Below are positions 21,783 to 30,600 of a stretch of 32,115 bases of DNA, piece by piece. A model generated the notes under the pieces. The model was not told the origin of the DNA and did not search any database. It was given only the letters and a program-made list of their open reading frames with translations. Numbering within the stretch: the stretch's first letter is position 1; the number at the start of each line of letters is the position of its first letter. The position numbers were made by a program, and so were the translations under genes. The DNA comes from CAYZBM01 sp964476705 (GTDB taxonomy: Bacteria > Pseudomonadota > Alphaproteobacteria > Rickettsiales > UBA6187), in NCBI GenBank assembly GCA_964476705.1, contig CAYZBM010000013.1, positions 1-32,115 on the forward strand. Reading direction: 5' to 3'.

Positions 21783-24545
21783 CTAATTTTCTACAACCTC
21801 CCTCGGAAATATTATCCTAATCTCAGTTCCAACACCTACTTCTGAAGTAATAATAAATTCAGCCTCATGTAAATTTGCCAAATGTTTGGTAATCGGAATA
21901 CCTAGGGAAAAAGAGTCACTTTTATGATTCTCGATATCGACTATTTTACGGTTTAGGGCTTTAGTTATTTCTTGTTCGCTCATACCAATACCTTGGTCTT
22001 GAACTTTTATTTCTAATCTACCATCAGATAAAATTTTTGCAGAAATAGTTATTTTGGTGTTTTCTGGGCTATATTTAATACTGTTGCTAACTAAATTAAC
22101 TAAAATTTGTCTTAATCTGCGACCGTCAGCATATAATTTAGGTAGGTCATCTGGAAAATCACAAACTATAGTCATGTTCTTTTTATAAAGCCGACTAATA
22201 TTTAATTTTAAGGCTCGGTCTGTGGTATGTTTTAGATCTAACCATTCTTTATCGTCTAGATAAAAATTACCTTTTTCAATTTTATTCATATCTAAAAGAT
22301 CAGTAATAAAATCTAATAATTCTTGGCCGGCTTGTTCAATATCTGCGGCATATTCACAATATTTTTCTAAATTATCGCCAAAGATTCTAGCTTTCATTAC
22401 AGAAGACATACCAATTACAGCATTTAAAGGTGAACGTAGTTCATGGGCAGTTGCCGATAAAAAGTCAGTTTTAGCGTTACTGGCAATTTCAGCTTTTTCC
22501 CTAGCTTTGTTTAATTCGTCTTTTAATCTTTGTTCCCGAATAAAGGCTCTTTTAACACTAATTAAAGAGCGTGAGAGATGATTAGTTTCAACGCTTCTGG
22601 TATGAGGAATTATAACTTTTATATTGCCATTAGAAATTTCTTTAGCAGCGTGAGATAATTTTAAAAGCGGAGAAACTATTTTCATCCGGAAGAAAAACAA
22701 AATAACTAAAACAAATAACCAAATACTCACAAACTCAATTATTCGTGGCAGCATTTCTTTATTAAATTTTTGCTGTAGATAGGTATTACTTTCACCAATT
22801 AATATAGTATAAGGATAATTGTAAATATTGCGATAATAACTATAAACTATGTCGTTATGTTCTATTTGTTGTGGTAACAACCCAGAGTCTGCATTGTTAT
22901 CTTTTATATAATCAAGTTTGTCTTTAAAGAAATTATCATTTATATTATCTTTTTTCATGGTTGAACTTAAGATAACTTTTCCTTCTTTATCTAGTACAAC
23001 ATAATCGGTACTTTCATAGGCTAGAATATTATTAATTTTTTTAATTAGTCGGTTAATATTAAAACCCATCGAAATAATACCAATATATTTATTACTCTCT
23101 TTATTTACAATGGCAATTCCTGCTGGAATTACTAGTTCTCCTGAGACTATTCCCACATCTGGTTGTGATAGAGCTATTTTCCAGGGTTTTTTAGGGGCAT
23201 CATTTAAATAAGATCTGTTAGTTACCTTATGAGGATTTTCAAGTACCCCTTGTGTGCCTGAAGCAATTACATTTCCTTCTTTATTAATGAAGTCAAATAA
23301 TGACCAAGAAAATATCTCTAAATTTTGTGATTTATTACCAAAGCTAGTATCTAAAATTTCGGCAATTTTTTTTGGGCTTGAATTTTTTAAATTAGCAATT
23401 TTCTGGCCAATAAACCCGGCAAGATTCTCTACATAGTTAAATTGTTCTTCTATTTCATTTACAATTTTTTCAGATTCTGCGCTATAACGATATTTTTGGT
23501 CATAACCTTGATATTTATAAAAAGAGATAAATAACCAAATAAGTATAGTTGAGGCAAGGGTGGTAACTATTACCGCAAAAATAAAATAATCTTGCGATAA
23601 TGAAGGTCTTAAATCGTCTGATTTATAGATAAAATATAAAGCAACGCTAATTAATATAAGTATTAAAAGCAATTCACTAATATTATTAAATATAATTTCA
23701 GAGACATCGCTTAAGTTAAATTTGCTGTTTGAATTTAAGTATAATATATAAGGATAATTTTCAAATTTATATAAATAACTGCTATCTTTAATTCTTAAAA
23801 AGGCAGAGTTAAAATAAGTTTTATCGCTGTCATTATAGATTATTTTTCTATCTAGCCATTTTTGTAGGCTAGGATCGCGGGGTAAAGAGATAGTATTGTC
23901 GTTAACCACCATTACGGCCTTTGAGGAGTCATCAATTAAAGCTGCTTTTAGTTTGGGGTTGTTTATAACATTTTTGATAATCTGATCAATTTTGGCAATA
24001 TCAAAACCTACAGCTAAGGTGCCGGTATGGATGCCGTTTTTACTATTTACTCCATAACCTGCGGGAATTATCCAAGCGTTACTGGTGCTGCCAATTACGG
24101 CTTTGCCTAAAAATATTTTCCCGGGTTTATTGTTGGCTAAAGTTATATAATCTCTTTTTGAAAGATCTACAGGTTTTTGGATCTTTCCTAAATTAGCGCT
24201 AATCAAGCTAAAGTTCTTTTCATCAAGCCATTCTATACTTGACCAAGAAAGTAATTTTTTTATTTTATTATCGTCTTTAACACTTGCCATACTCTCATAA
24301 ATAAAATCATAATCTTTATAATTATCATGTTGAGTTATATGATAGGCAACATATTTAAGAATATTTTCTGAGTAGGTGATATTTTCTTTAAGTTGATTTT
24401 CTATAATTTCAGCTTGGCTTTTTAGCTTATTTTCAAGTTGAATTCTTTGCAAATAATTAAAGCGAAAAATAACTAGAATGATGGCAACTAGAAATACCAA
24501 TATATAGGCTGAAATTTTAAAAAAATTTTTTGATTTAAATTTCAT
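21783..24545 (-). CDS. Large hybrid-less sensor histidine kinase with two extracytoplasmic sensor modules
   Basis: A 920-residue membrane sensor kinase. Hydrophobic segments lie at about residues 10-28, 289-307, 321-342 and 602-621, enclosing two extracytoplasmic regions (30-285 and 343-600). These resemble each other: RDYITLANNKPGKI with IIPAGYGV and GTLAVGFDI in the first, RSYLNDAPKKPWKI with VIPAGIAI and GIISMGFNI in the second, as in Cache-type sensors. A HAMP-like linker (622-670) leads to the HisKA motif SATAHELRSPLNAVIGMS with phospho-acceptor His701. The ATPase has the N-box NLVSNSIKY (817-825) and QDQGIGM (849-855). The G2 region is reduced to SLGIPITKHL. No receiver domain and no response regulator lie nearby. 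It starts 19 bases after ETF-QO, probably in one transcript. Confidence 0.93.
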   Translation of the reverse strand: MKFKSKNFFKISAYILVFLVAIILVIFRFNYLQRIQLENKLKSQAEIIENQLKENITYSENILKYVAYHITQHDNYKDYDFIYESMASVKDDNKIKKLLSWSSIEWLDEKNFSLISANLGKIQKPVDLSKRDYITLANNKPGKIFLGKAVIGSTSNAWIIPAGYGVNSKNGIHTGTLAVGFDIAKIDQIIKNVINNPKLKAALIDDSSKAVMVVNDNTISLPRDPSLQKWLDRKIIYNDSDKTYFNSAFLRIKDSSYLYKFENYPYILYLNSNSKFNLSDVSEIIFNNISELLLILILISVALYFIYKSDDLRPSLSQDYFIFAVIVTTLASTILIWLFISFYKYQGYDQKYRYSAESEKIVNEIEEQFNYVENLAGFIGQKIANLKNSSPKKIAEILDTSFGNKSQNLEIFSWSLFDFINKEGNVIASGTQGVLENPHKVTNRSYLNDAPKKPWKIALSQPDVGIVSGELVIPAGIAIVNKESNKYIGIISMGFNINRLIKKINNILAYESTDYVVLDKEGKVILSSTMKKDNINDNFFKDKLDYIKDNNADSGLLPQQIEHNDIVYSYYRNIYNYPYTILIGESNTYLQQKFNKEMLPRIIEFVSIWLFVLVILFFFRMKIVSPLLKLSHAAKEISNGNIKVIIPHTRSVETNHLSRSLISVKRAFIREQRLKDELNKAREKAEIASNAKTDFLSATAHELRSPLNAVIGMSSVMKARIFGDNLEKYCEYAADIEQAGQELLDFITDLLDMNKIEKGNFYLDDKEWLDLKHTTDRALKLNISRLYKKNMTIVCDFPDDLPKLYADGRRLRQILVNLVSNSIKYSPENTKITISAKILSDGRLEIKVQDQGIGMSEQEITKALNRKIVDIENHKSDSFSLGIPITKHLANLHEAEFIITSEVGVGTEIRIIFPREVVEN

Positions 24546-24564
24546 AATATATTGCCTAAATTTA

Positions 24565-26172
24565 TTACATATTGGGATATCTAGGGCCCCCAGATCCTTC
24601 TGGGGTGCACCATTGTATATTTTGCTTAGGATCTTTTATATCACAAGTTTTACAATGTATACAGTTTTGCGCGTTAATTTGTAACTTTTTTTGATTAGAA
24701 TTGGCTCCATCGTTAATAAATTCATAAACTCCGGCTGGGCAATAACGTTGTTCTGGCCCTCCATATAATTTTAGGTTATTTTCTACTGGAATGCTTAAAT
24801 CTTTAATCTTTAGATGGCATGGTTGATCTTCATTATGATTAACTCCAGATAATTGTAGCGAGGTTAATTTATCAAAAGTAACTTTGCCGTCATATTTAGG
24901 ATAATCTATAGGTTTACATTTATCTTTAGGTAATAATTTTTCATTATCATAGCCATTATGCGATAAAGTTTTACTACCCATTCCTCTTGTTATATAGGTT
25001 TCAATAAAAGCATTAAATAATCCTTTATAAAGACCGTTGTGGAATCCAGGTCTTATATTCCTAACTTTATATAATTCTTCATAAACCCAAGATTTTTCTA
25101 ATTCCTCTGGATATCTTTCTAAGTTTCCATCAGCTATAGCTTCAGCTGCTAACATTCCTGATTTCATGGCAGTATGAGTACCTTTAATTTTAGGTACATT
25201 CATAAAACCTGCCGCGCAACCAATTATAGCTCCGCCTTTGAAAGTTAGTTTAGGAATTGACTGAAAACCACCTTCATTTAAAGCTCTGGCTCCGTATGCT
25301 ATTCTTTTAGCGCCCTCAAACAAGGGTTTAATTTTGGGATGAAGTTTTAAGCGTTGCATTTCGTCATAAGGGCTTAAATAAGGATTTTTGTAATCAAGAC
25401 CAATAACTAAACCAATAGATATTTGATTATTTTCTAAGTGATAAATAAATGAGCCGCCATAGGTTTGCGAATCAAGCGGCCAGCCTATTGTATGAGTTAT
25501 AGTTCCTTCTTTATGTAGTTTCGGATCAATTTCCCATAATTCTTTAACTCCAATTGCATAAGTTTGTGGTTCGATATTTGTTCTTAAAGCGAAATCTTTA
25601 TATAATTTTTCAGTTAAAGAGCCTCTACAACCTTCAGCAAGCAAAGTATAAGTAGCTCTAATTCCAATACCTTGTTGATAATTAGCCCGCTTCGTACCAT
25701 CTTTACCAATACCAAAATCACCGGTATAGGCGCCAATTACTTTGTCATTTTGAATAATGAGCTCTGAAGCTGCAAAACCTGGGAAAATCTCAACACCTAA
25801 TTCTTCAGCTTGACGGCTCAACCATCTACAGAAATTCGCCAAAGAAATTATATAATTACCATGATTTTTCATTTGGGGTGGCACTGGTAATGAAATTCCT
25901 AGCTTGTTAGTTAAAAATAAAAATTGCTCTTTTTTTGCCTGTGTCTTGACAGGAGCATTTTTGGTTTGCCAATCGGGGATTAGTTCATTTAAGGCTCTAG
26001 GTTCAAGTACACATCCGGATAATATATGGGCACCTATTTCTGAGGCTTTTTCAAGTATGGCTATTTTAAGATCTTTTTTTAATTGTTTGAGTCTAATAGC
26101 GGCTGATAATCCCGCAGGGCCCGCTCCTACAATTAGCACATCAAAATCCATAAATTCTCTGGCTTCAGTCAT
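24565..26172 (-). CDS. Electron transfer flavoprotein-ubiquinone oxidoreductase
   Basis: ETF-QO passes electrons from electron transfer flavoprotein to membrane ubiquinone, linking fatty-acid and amino-acid oxidation to respiration. The FAD fold is at the N-terminus: VLIVGAGPAGLSAA, with G16, G18 and G21. The 4Fe-4S cluster site is near the C-terminus: Cys504, Cys507, Cys510 and Cys522 (CIHCKTC and QWCTPEGSGGPRYPNM). RYCPAGVYE upstream is also typical. Length 535 residues, complete. GGGAG before the ATG supports the start. The first gene of a minus-strand pair with the sensor kinase. Its partner ETF subunits are not in this window. Confidence 0.96.
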   Translation of the reverse strand: MTEAREFMDFDVLIVGAGPAGLSAAIRLKQLKKDLKIAILEKASEIGAHILSGCVLEPRALNELIPDWQTKNAPVKTQAKKEQFLFLTNKLGISLPVPPQMKNHGNYIISLANFCRWLSRQAEELGVEIFPGFAASELIIQNDKVIGAYTGDFGIGKDGTKRANYQQGIGIRATYTLLAEGCRGSLTEKLYKDFALRTNIEPQTYAIGVKELWEIDPKLHKEGTITHTIGWPLDSQTYGGSFIYHLENNQISIGLVIGLDYKNPYLSPYDEMQRLKLHPKIKPLFEGAKRIAYGARALNEGGFQSIPKLTFKGGAIIGCAAGFMNVPKIKGTHTAMKSGMLAAEAIADGNLERYPEELEKSWVYEELYKVRNIRPGFHNGLYKGLFNAFIETYITRGMGSKTLSHNGYDNEKLLPKDKCKPIDYPKYDGKVTFDKLTSLQLSGVNHNEDQPCHLKIKDLSIPVENNLKLYGGPEQRYCPAGVYEFINDGANSNQKKLQINAQNCIHCKTCDIKDPKQNIQWCTPEGSGGPRYPNM

Positions 26173-26192
26173 TATTAATTCTCCCTTTTTAT

Positions 26193-26221
26193 ATTATCCC
26201 TTTAGTATATTTATATGTTGA
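26193..26221 (-). promoter_or_regulatory. Possible promoter for the ETF-QO and sensor kinase pair
   Basis: On the minus strand TCAACA (26216-26221) is followed after 17 bases by GATAAT (26193-26198): four and five matches to the consensus hexamers. It would start transcription close to the GGGAG ribosome-binding site of ETF-QO. The remainder of the 237-base divergent gap up to 26409 has a lone TATAAT (26364-26369, + strand) with no clear -35. Confidence 0.4.
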
Positions 26222-26409
26222 GATTGCTTTAAGGTCTAGATAAATAAAACAATGAATAAAAAACGCCATTTAGCTTAATATTGTTAATAAGTGCAATAAG
26301 GAATATTTTTGGCCTTGAAATGTTTAATTTTGTATGAGATAAAGATATCAACCGGAATCAAGTTATAATCGCAAATATTAACCATCATTAAAGTAAAATG
26401 ATTATTTAT

Positions 26410-26709
26410 ATGGAACAGGCTAAAAATTTTGATACCTTAAAATATTATAAAAGACTAATCTCCTCAGGTATGGCTGAAAGACAGGCCTCAGCAAGTACAG
26501 AAGCAATGGCAGAAGCATTAGAGGGTAATGTTGTTACTAAAGAATATCTGCATAATGAAATTAAAGATGTAAGGGTGGAAATTAAATCTTTAGAAGATAA
26601 GTTAACTATAAAATTTGGTAAAATGTTATCAACTGCAGTTGGTATTATGATTGGATCTTTTAGTATTCTTATTAGCCTCTTAGGATTTTTCCTGCATGTT
26701 GTGAAATAG
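26410..26709 (+). CDS. DUF1640/CCDC90-like small coiled-coil membrane protein, copy 1
   Basis: A 99-residue protein with an amphipathic N-terminal domain (NFDTLKYYKRLISSGMAER, then STEAMAEALEGNVVTKEYL), a coiled coil (NEIKDVRVEIKSLEDKL), and one C-terminal membrane segment (STAVGIMIGSFSILISLLGF). This layout matches the DUF1640 family, whose eukaryotic members CCDC90 and MCUR1 are mitochondrial inner-membrane proteins. The bacterial function is unknown. ATG 26410 is chosen over 26398 because copies 2 and 3 start at the same place. It is the most diverged of the three copies and lacks the extra heptad. Confidence 0.85.
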   Translation: MEQAKNFDTLKYYKRLISSGMAERQASASTEAMAEALEGNVVTKEYLHNEIKDVRVEIKSLEDKLTIKFGKMLSTAVGIMIGSFSILISLLGFFLHVVK

Positions 26710-26784
26710 GTCTAGCTAATAATTAGAGAGCCAATTCCTACGCTACTAACAATCTTTCTTTTTTTACATAAAATTATTATTTAT

Positions 26785-27105
26785 ATGGCACAGGCTAAAA
26801 ATTTTGATACCTTAAAATATTATAAAATACTAATTTCCTCTGGTATTGCTGAGAAACACGCAGCGGCAAGTACCGAAGCTATGGCAGGAGCATTAGAAGG
26901 CAATATTGTTACTAAAGAATATCTGCATAATGAAATTAAAGATGTAAGAGGAGAAATTAAAGATGTCAGGGTGGAAATTAAATCTTTAGAAGATAAGTTA
27001 ACTATAAAATTTGGTAAAATGTTATCAACTGCAGTTGGTATTATGATTGGATCTTTTAGTATTCTTATTACCCTCTTGGGATTTTTTCTGCATGTTATGA
27101 AGTAG
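26785..27105 (+). CDS. DUF1640/CCDC90-like small coiled-coil membrane protein, copy 2
   Basis: Paralogue of copy 1 with 106 residues. The seven extra residues are a second IKDVRGE-type heptad in the coiled coil (EIKDVRGEIKDVRVEIKSLE), that is one turn of heptad repeat. It differs from copy 3 at only three residues (positions 2, 4 and the Ile/Met in SSGIAEK). A C-terminal membrane segment is kept. No good ribosome-binding site is seen; the conserved upstream AAAATTATTATTTAT directly abuts the ATG. Confidence 0.85.
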   Translation: MAQAKNFDTLKYYKILISSGIAEKHAAASTEAMAGALEGNIVTKEYLHNEIKDVRGEIKDVRVEIKSLEDKLTIKFGKMLSTAVGIMIGSFSILITLLGFFLHVMK

Positions 27106-27180
27106 GTCTCGCTAATAATTAGAGAGCCAATTCCTGTGCTACTAACAATCTTTCTTTTTGTACATAAAATTATTATTTAT

Positions 27181-27501
27181 ATGACCCAGACTAAAAATTT
27201 TGATACTTTAAAATATTATAAAATACTAATTTCCTCTGGTATGGCTGAGAAACACGCAGCGGCAAGTACCGAAGCTATGGCAGGAGCATTAGAAGGCAAT
27301 ATTGTTACTAAAGAATATCTGCATAATGAAATTAAAGATGTAAGAGGAGAAATTAAAGATGTCAGGGTGGAAATTAAATCTTTAGAAGATAAGTTAACTA
27401 TAAAATTTGGTAAAATGTTATCAACTGCAGTTGGTATTATGATTGGATCTTTTAGTATTCTTATTACCCTCTTAGGATTTTTTCTGCATGTTATGAAATA
27501 A
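27181..27501 (+). CDS. DUF1640/CCDC90-like small coiled-coil membrane protein, copy 3
   Basis: A 106-residue near twin of copy 2. The frame is open upstream to 27136, but that segment is spacer sequence shared with the copy 2 upstream region, so ATG 27181 (MTQTKNFDTLKYYK) is chosen. All features of copy 2 are kept: the extra heptad, the coiled coil and the C-terminal hydrophobic segment. Sequence similarity to the repeat unit stops at the TAA, as the following bases differ from the spacers behind copies 1 and 2. Confidence 0.85.
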   Translation: MTQTKNFDTLKYYKILISSGMAEKHAAASTEAMAGALEGNIVTKEYLHNEIKDVRGEIKDVRVEIKSLEDKLTIKFGKMLSTAVGIMIGSFSILITLLGFFLHVMK

Positions 27502-27582
27502 TTAAGCTATGTGAAAATTCCGTACAGTTCAAAAAGGACAGAAAATGAATGTAATTTTATGTTAATCTTTGCAATAATCTAG

Positions 27583-27610
27583 TTGCCAAAGCAAGCTATC
27601 TTTGTATTAT
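27583..27610 (+). promoter_or_regulatory. Probable promoter of ileS
   Basis: TTGCCA (27583-27588, five of six matches) and TATTAT (27605-27610, five of six) are 16 bases apart and would start transcription about 40 bases before the ileS ATG. It lies in the 154-base gap between the DUF1640 array and ileS, where nothing else of note was seen. This makes ileS independent of the array. Confidence 0.55.
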
Positions 27611-27655
27611 GCACTATCCCACCTTTCTTAAATTTGATGGTTTTGAAGTTAAAAG

Positions 27656-30600
27656 ATGAAAAAGAAATATTATCCTGACGTAGAGAGCAATCCTAATTTT
27701 CCAGCTATGGAAGAAAAGATCTTAAAATTTTGGCAAGATAACCAAGTTTTTAAAGAATCGGTACAAAATCGTCCGGCGAAAAAACTAGATAGAAACATTT
27801 CAAAATTCGCTCATGCAGATGCAGGGTTAGGAGATTGTAGCGCGCAGACCCACAGTGTATTAGACATACATGAGGACACGAGCGCAAAATCGACGACGCC
27901 AAGCGCTGCAGGAGTAGAATTTAGGAAAGTTTCTAATGAGTATGTTTTTTTTGATGGCCCGCCATTTGCTAATGGTCTGCCGCATTATGGTCATTTATTA
28001 ACTGGTTTTGTTAAAGATATATTTGCCAGATATAATACTTTAAAAGGTAAGAGAGTAGAAAGACGTTTTGGTTGGGATTGTCATGGGCTTCCTGCTGAAA
28101 TGGGCGTGGAAAAAGAATTAGGGATCTCTGGGCGTACTGCCATAACTGAATATGGTATTGATAAATTTAATGCTCATTGCCGTGAATCAGTAATGAAATA
28201 TGCCAGTTCCTGGGAACAATATGTTGATCGTCAAGGAAGATGGGTTGATTTTAAAAATGATTATAAGACCATGGATATTTCTTATATGGAGTCGGTTTTA
28301 TGGGCTTTTAAACAGCTTTATGAAAAAGGGCTTATTTATGAGTCAATGCGAGTTGTGCCATATTCTTGGGCCTGCCAAACAACATTGTCTAATTTTGAAA
28401 CCAGAATGGATAATTCATATCGGCAAAGAGCAGATAAAGCAGTAACTGTTGCTTTTAATTTACAAATTAATACTACTAGTGAAATAGCTAAAATTTTACC
28501 GAAAGCCGATAGTTATAAAATATTAGCTTGGACGACTACTCCTTGGACTTTACCTTCAAATTTAGCTTTGGCGGTAAATCCTGAAATTGAATATGTATCT
28601 ATAGTTAAAGAAGTAGATGGGAATAAAGTTTGTTATATATTAGCTGATTTTGCGGTATCTAAATATTTAAAAGAATTTGCCCTAGAGCAAAAACCAGAAT
28701 TAAATAAATTTAAAGGCTCTACATTAGTTGAGTTAAAATATGATCCGTTACTTCCCTTTTTTAAAGATAAAGAAAATGCATTTAGAGTATTGGGTGCCGA
28801 GTTTGTCGTTGAAGGTGATGGAACTGGAATAGTACATCTTGCACCAGGTTTTGGTGAAGACGACATGGTAGTTTGCCAAAAAAATAATATTGATTTAGTT
28901 TGTCCGGTAGATAATGGTGGAAAATTTACATCTGAAGTTAGTGATTTTGTAGGATTACAAGTTTTTGATGCTAATGATGAAATAATAAAACGGCTTAAAA
29001 TTGATGGAACTTGGTTTAAGACCGAACAATATTTACATAATTATCCGCATTGTTGGCGGACCGATACACCGCTAATTTATAAAGCAGTACCTTCTTGGTA
29101 TGTAAAAGTTACCGCATTTAGAGAGCGGATGGTTGAATTAAACCAACAAATTAACTGGATCCCAGAACATATAAAAGATGGACAATTTGGTAAGTGGCTT
29201 GAAAATGCCCATGATTGGTCAATCTCACGAAATCGTTTTTGGGGATCGCCAATACCTGTATGGAGATCCAATAATCCAAATAACAATAAGTTATATGTGT
29301 TTGGTTCTATTGCGGAACTCGAAGAATTTTTTAAAGTAAAAGTAACTGATTTACATCGGCCATTTATAGATGAGTTAACAGCCCCCGATCCATTAGATAA
29401 TAATTATGTCTTAAAAAGGGTTGAAGATGTATTTGATTGCTGGTTTGAATCAGGATCAATGCCTTATGCAAGTGTTCATTATCCATTCGAGAATAAAGAA
29501 TTTTTTGAAGAACATTTTCCGGCAGATTTTATTGTTGAATATGTAGCACAAACCAGAGGTTGGTTTTATACTTTGATGGTATTGTCTACTGCCTTATTTG
29601 ATCGGCCACCATTTAAAAATTGTATTTGTCATGGTGTGGTTTTAGATACTGAAGGACAGAAATTATCCAAAAGACTAAATAACTATGCCGATCCTATGGA
29701 GTTATTTAGTAAATATGGCGCTGACGCTATGCGGATAGTTATGGTTTCATCTAATATTATGCATGGAGGTGAGTTATTAATTGATAAAGAAGGTAATATG
29801 GTAAGAGATGCGGTGAGATTGGTGTTAAAACCAATTTGGAACGCTTATAACTTTTTTACCCTTTATGCTAACTCTGATTCAGTAAAAGCAGAATTTTCTT
29901 ATAATTCTGACAACGATCTTGACCAGTATATTTTAGGTAAATGTAAACAAAGCTTGTCTCTATATAGTGAAGCGATGGAGAATTATGATACACCTACTGC
30001 CTGCAAAATAATCAATGATTTTTATGAGGTCTTAAATAATTGGTATATTAGACGGAATAAAGAACGTTTTTGGAAAACTGAATATGACGCTGATAAACAA
30101 AATGCTTATAATACTTTATATACAGTATTACATATTTTTGTGCGGAGCATAAGTCCATTATTGCCATTTATTAGTGAAGAAATTTATCAAGGTTTAGTTG
30201 GAGAAAACACCTCTGTACATTTAGCTGATTTTCCTAATTTAAAACAAATTACTTTAGCTAAAGATAATGATTTGTTACTAAATACTATGGATAGAGTTCG
30301 TGATGTTTGTAATGCCGCTTTATCGGTAAGAAATAGTGTAAATATAAGAGTAAGACAGCCTTTAAATAGTTTAACTGTGGTAGCTCAAGATTCATCAAAT
30401 ATTTCTGCATTTGCGGAATTAATTAAAGATGAACTTAATGTTAAAAATATTAATTACGCAACTAACATTACTGAATTTGCTAATTTTGTTTTAAAAATTA
30501 ATTTTCCAGTTTTAGGAAAAAGATTACCAAACAAAATGAAAGATATAATTGCGGCCAGTAAACAAGGTAAATGGGAAAAAACTCCTACAGGTAAAATCCG

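Larger units (their letters stand above)
26395..27501 (+). repeat. Tandem gene triplication, units of 375 and 396 bases
   Basis: Three head-to-tail units, each with one DUF1640-like gene and, between them, two near-identical 75-base spacers (26710-26784 and 27106-27180). The spacers share blocks such as GCTAATAATTAGAGAGCCAA and differ at a handful of bases. The period from start to start is 375 and then 396; the difference is the 21-base heptad duplication inside copies 2 and 3. This shows duplication of gene plus spacer as one block. Confidence 0.95.

Noticed and set aside
21763..21795. Terminator between the convergent orphan gene and kinase
   Set aside because: Only an AGAC/GTCT four-base pairing was found, too short to support.
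25904..26221. 105-residue plus-strand frame antisense to ETF-QO
   Set aside because: It lies almost wholly within the ETF-QO coding region, has no ribosome-binding site and no family features.
26364..26369. TATAAT before the DUF1640 array as a promoter
   Set aside because: No acceptable -35 at normal spacing; mentioned only under the divergent gap.
26395..27501. CRISPR array or satellite repeat
   Set aside because: The repeats are whole genes with spacers, three units only, with conserved reading frames.
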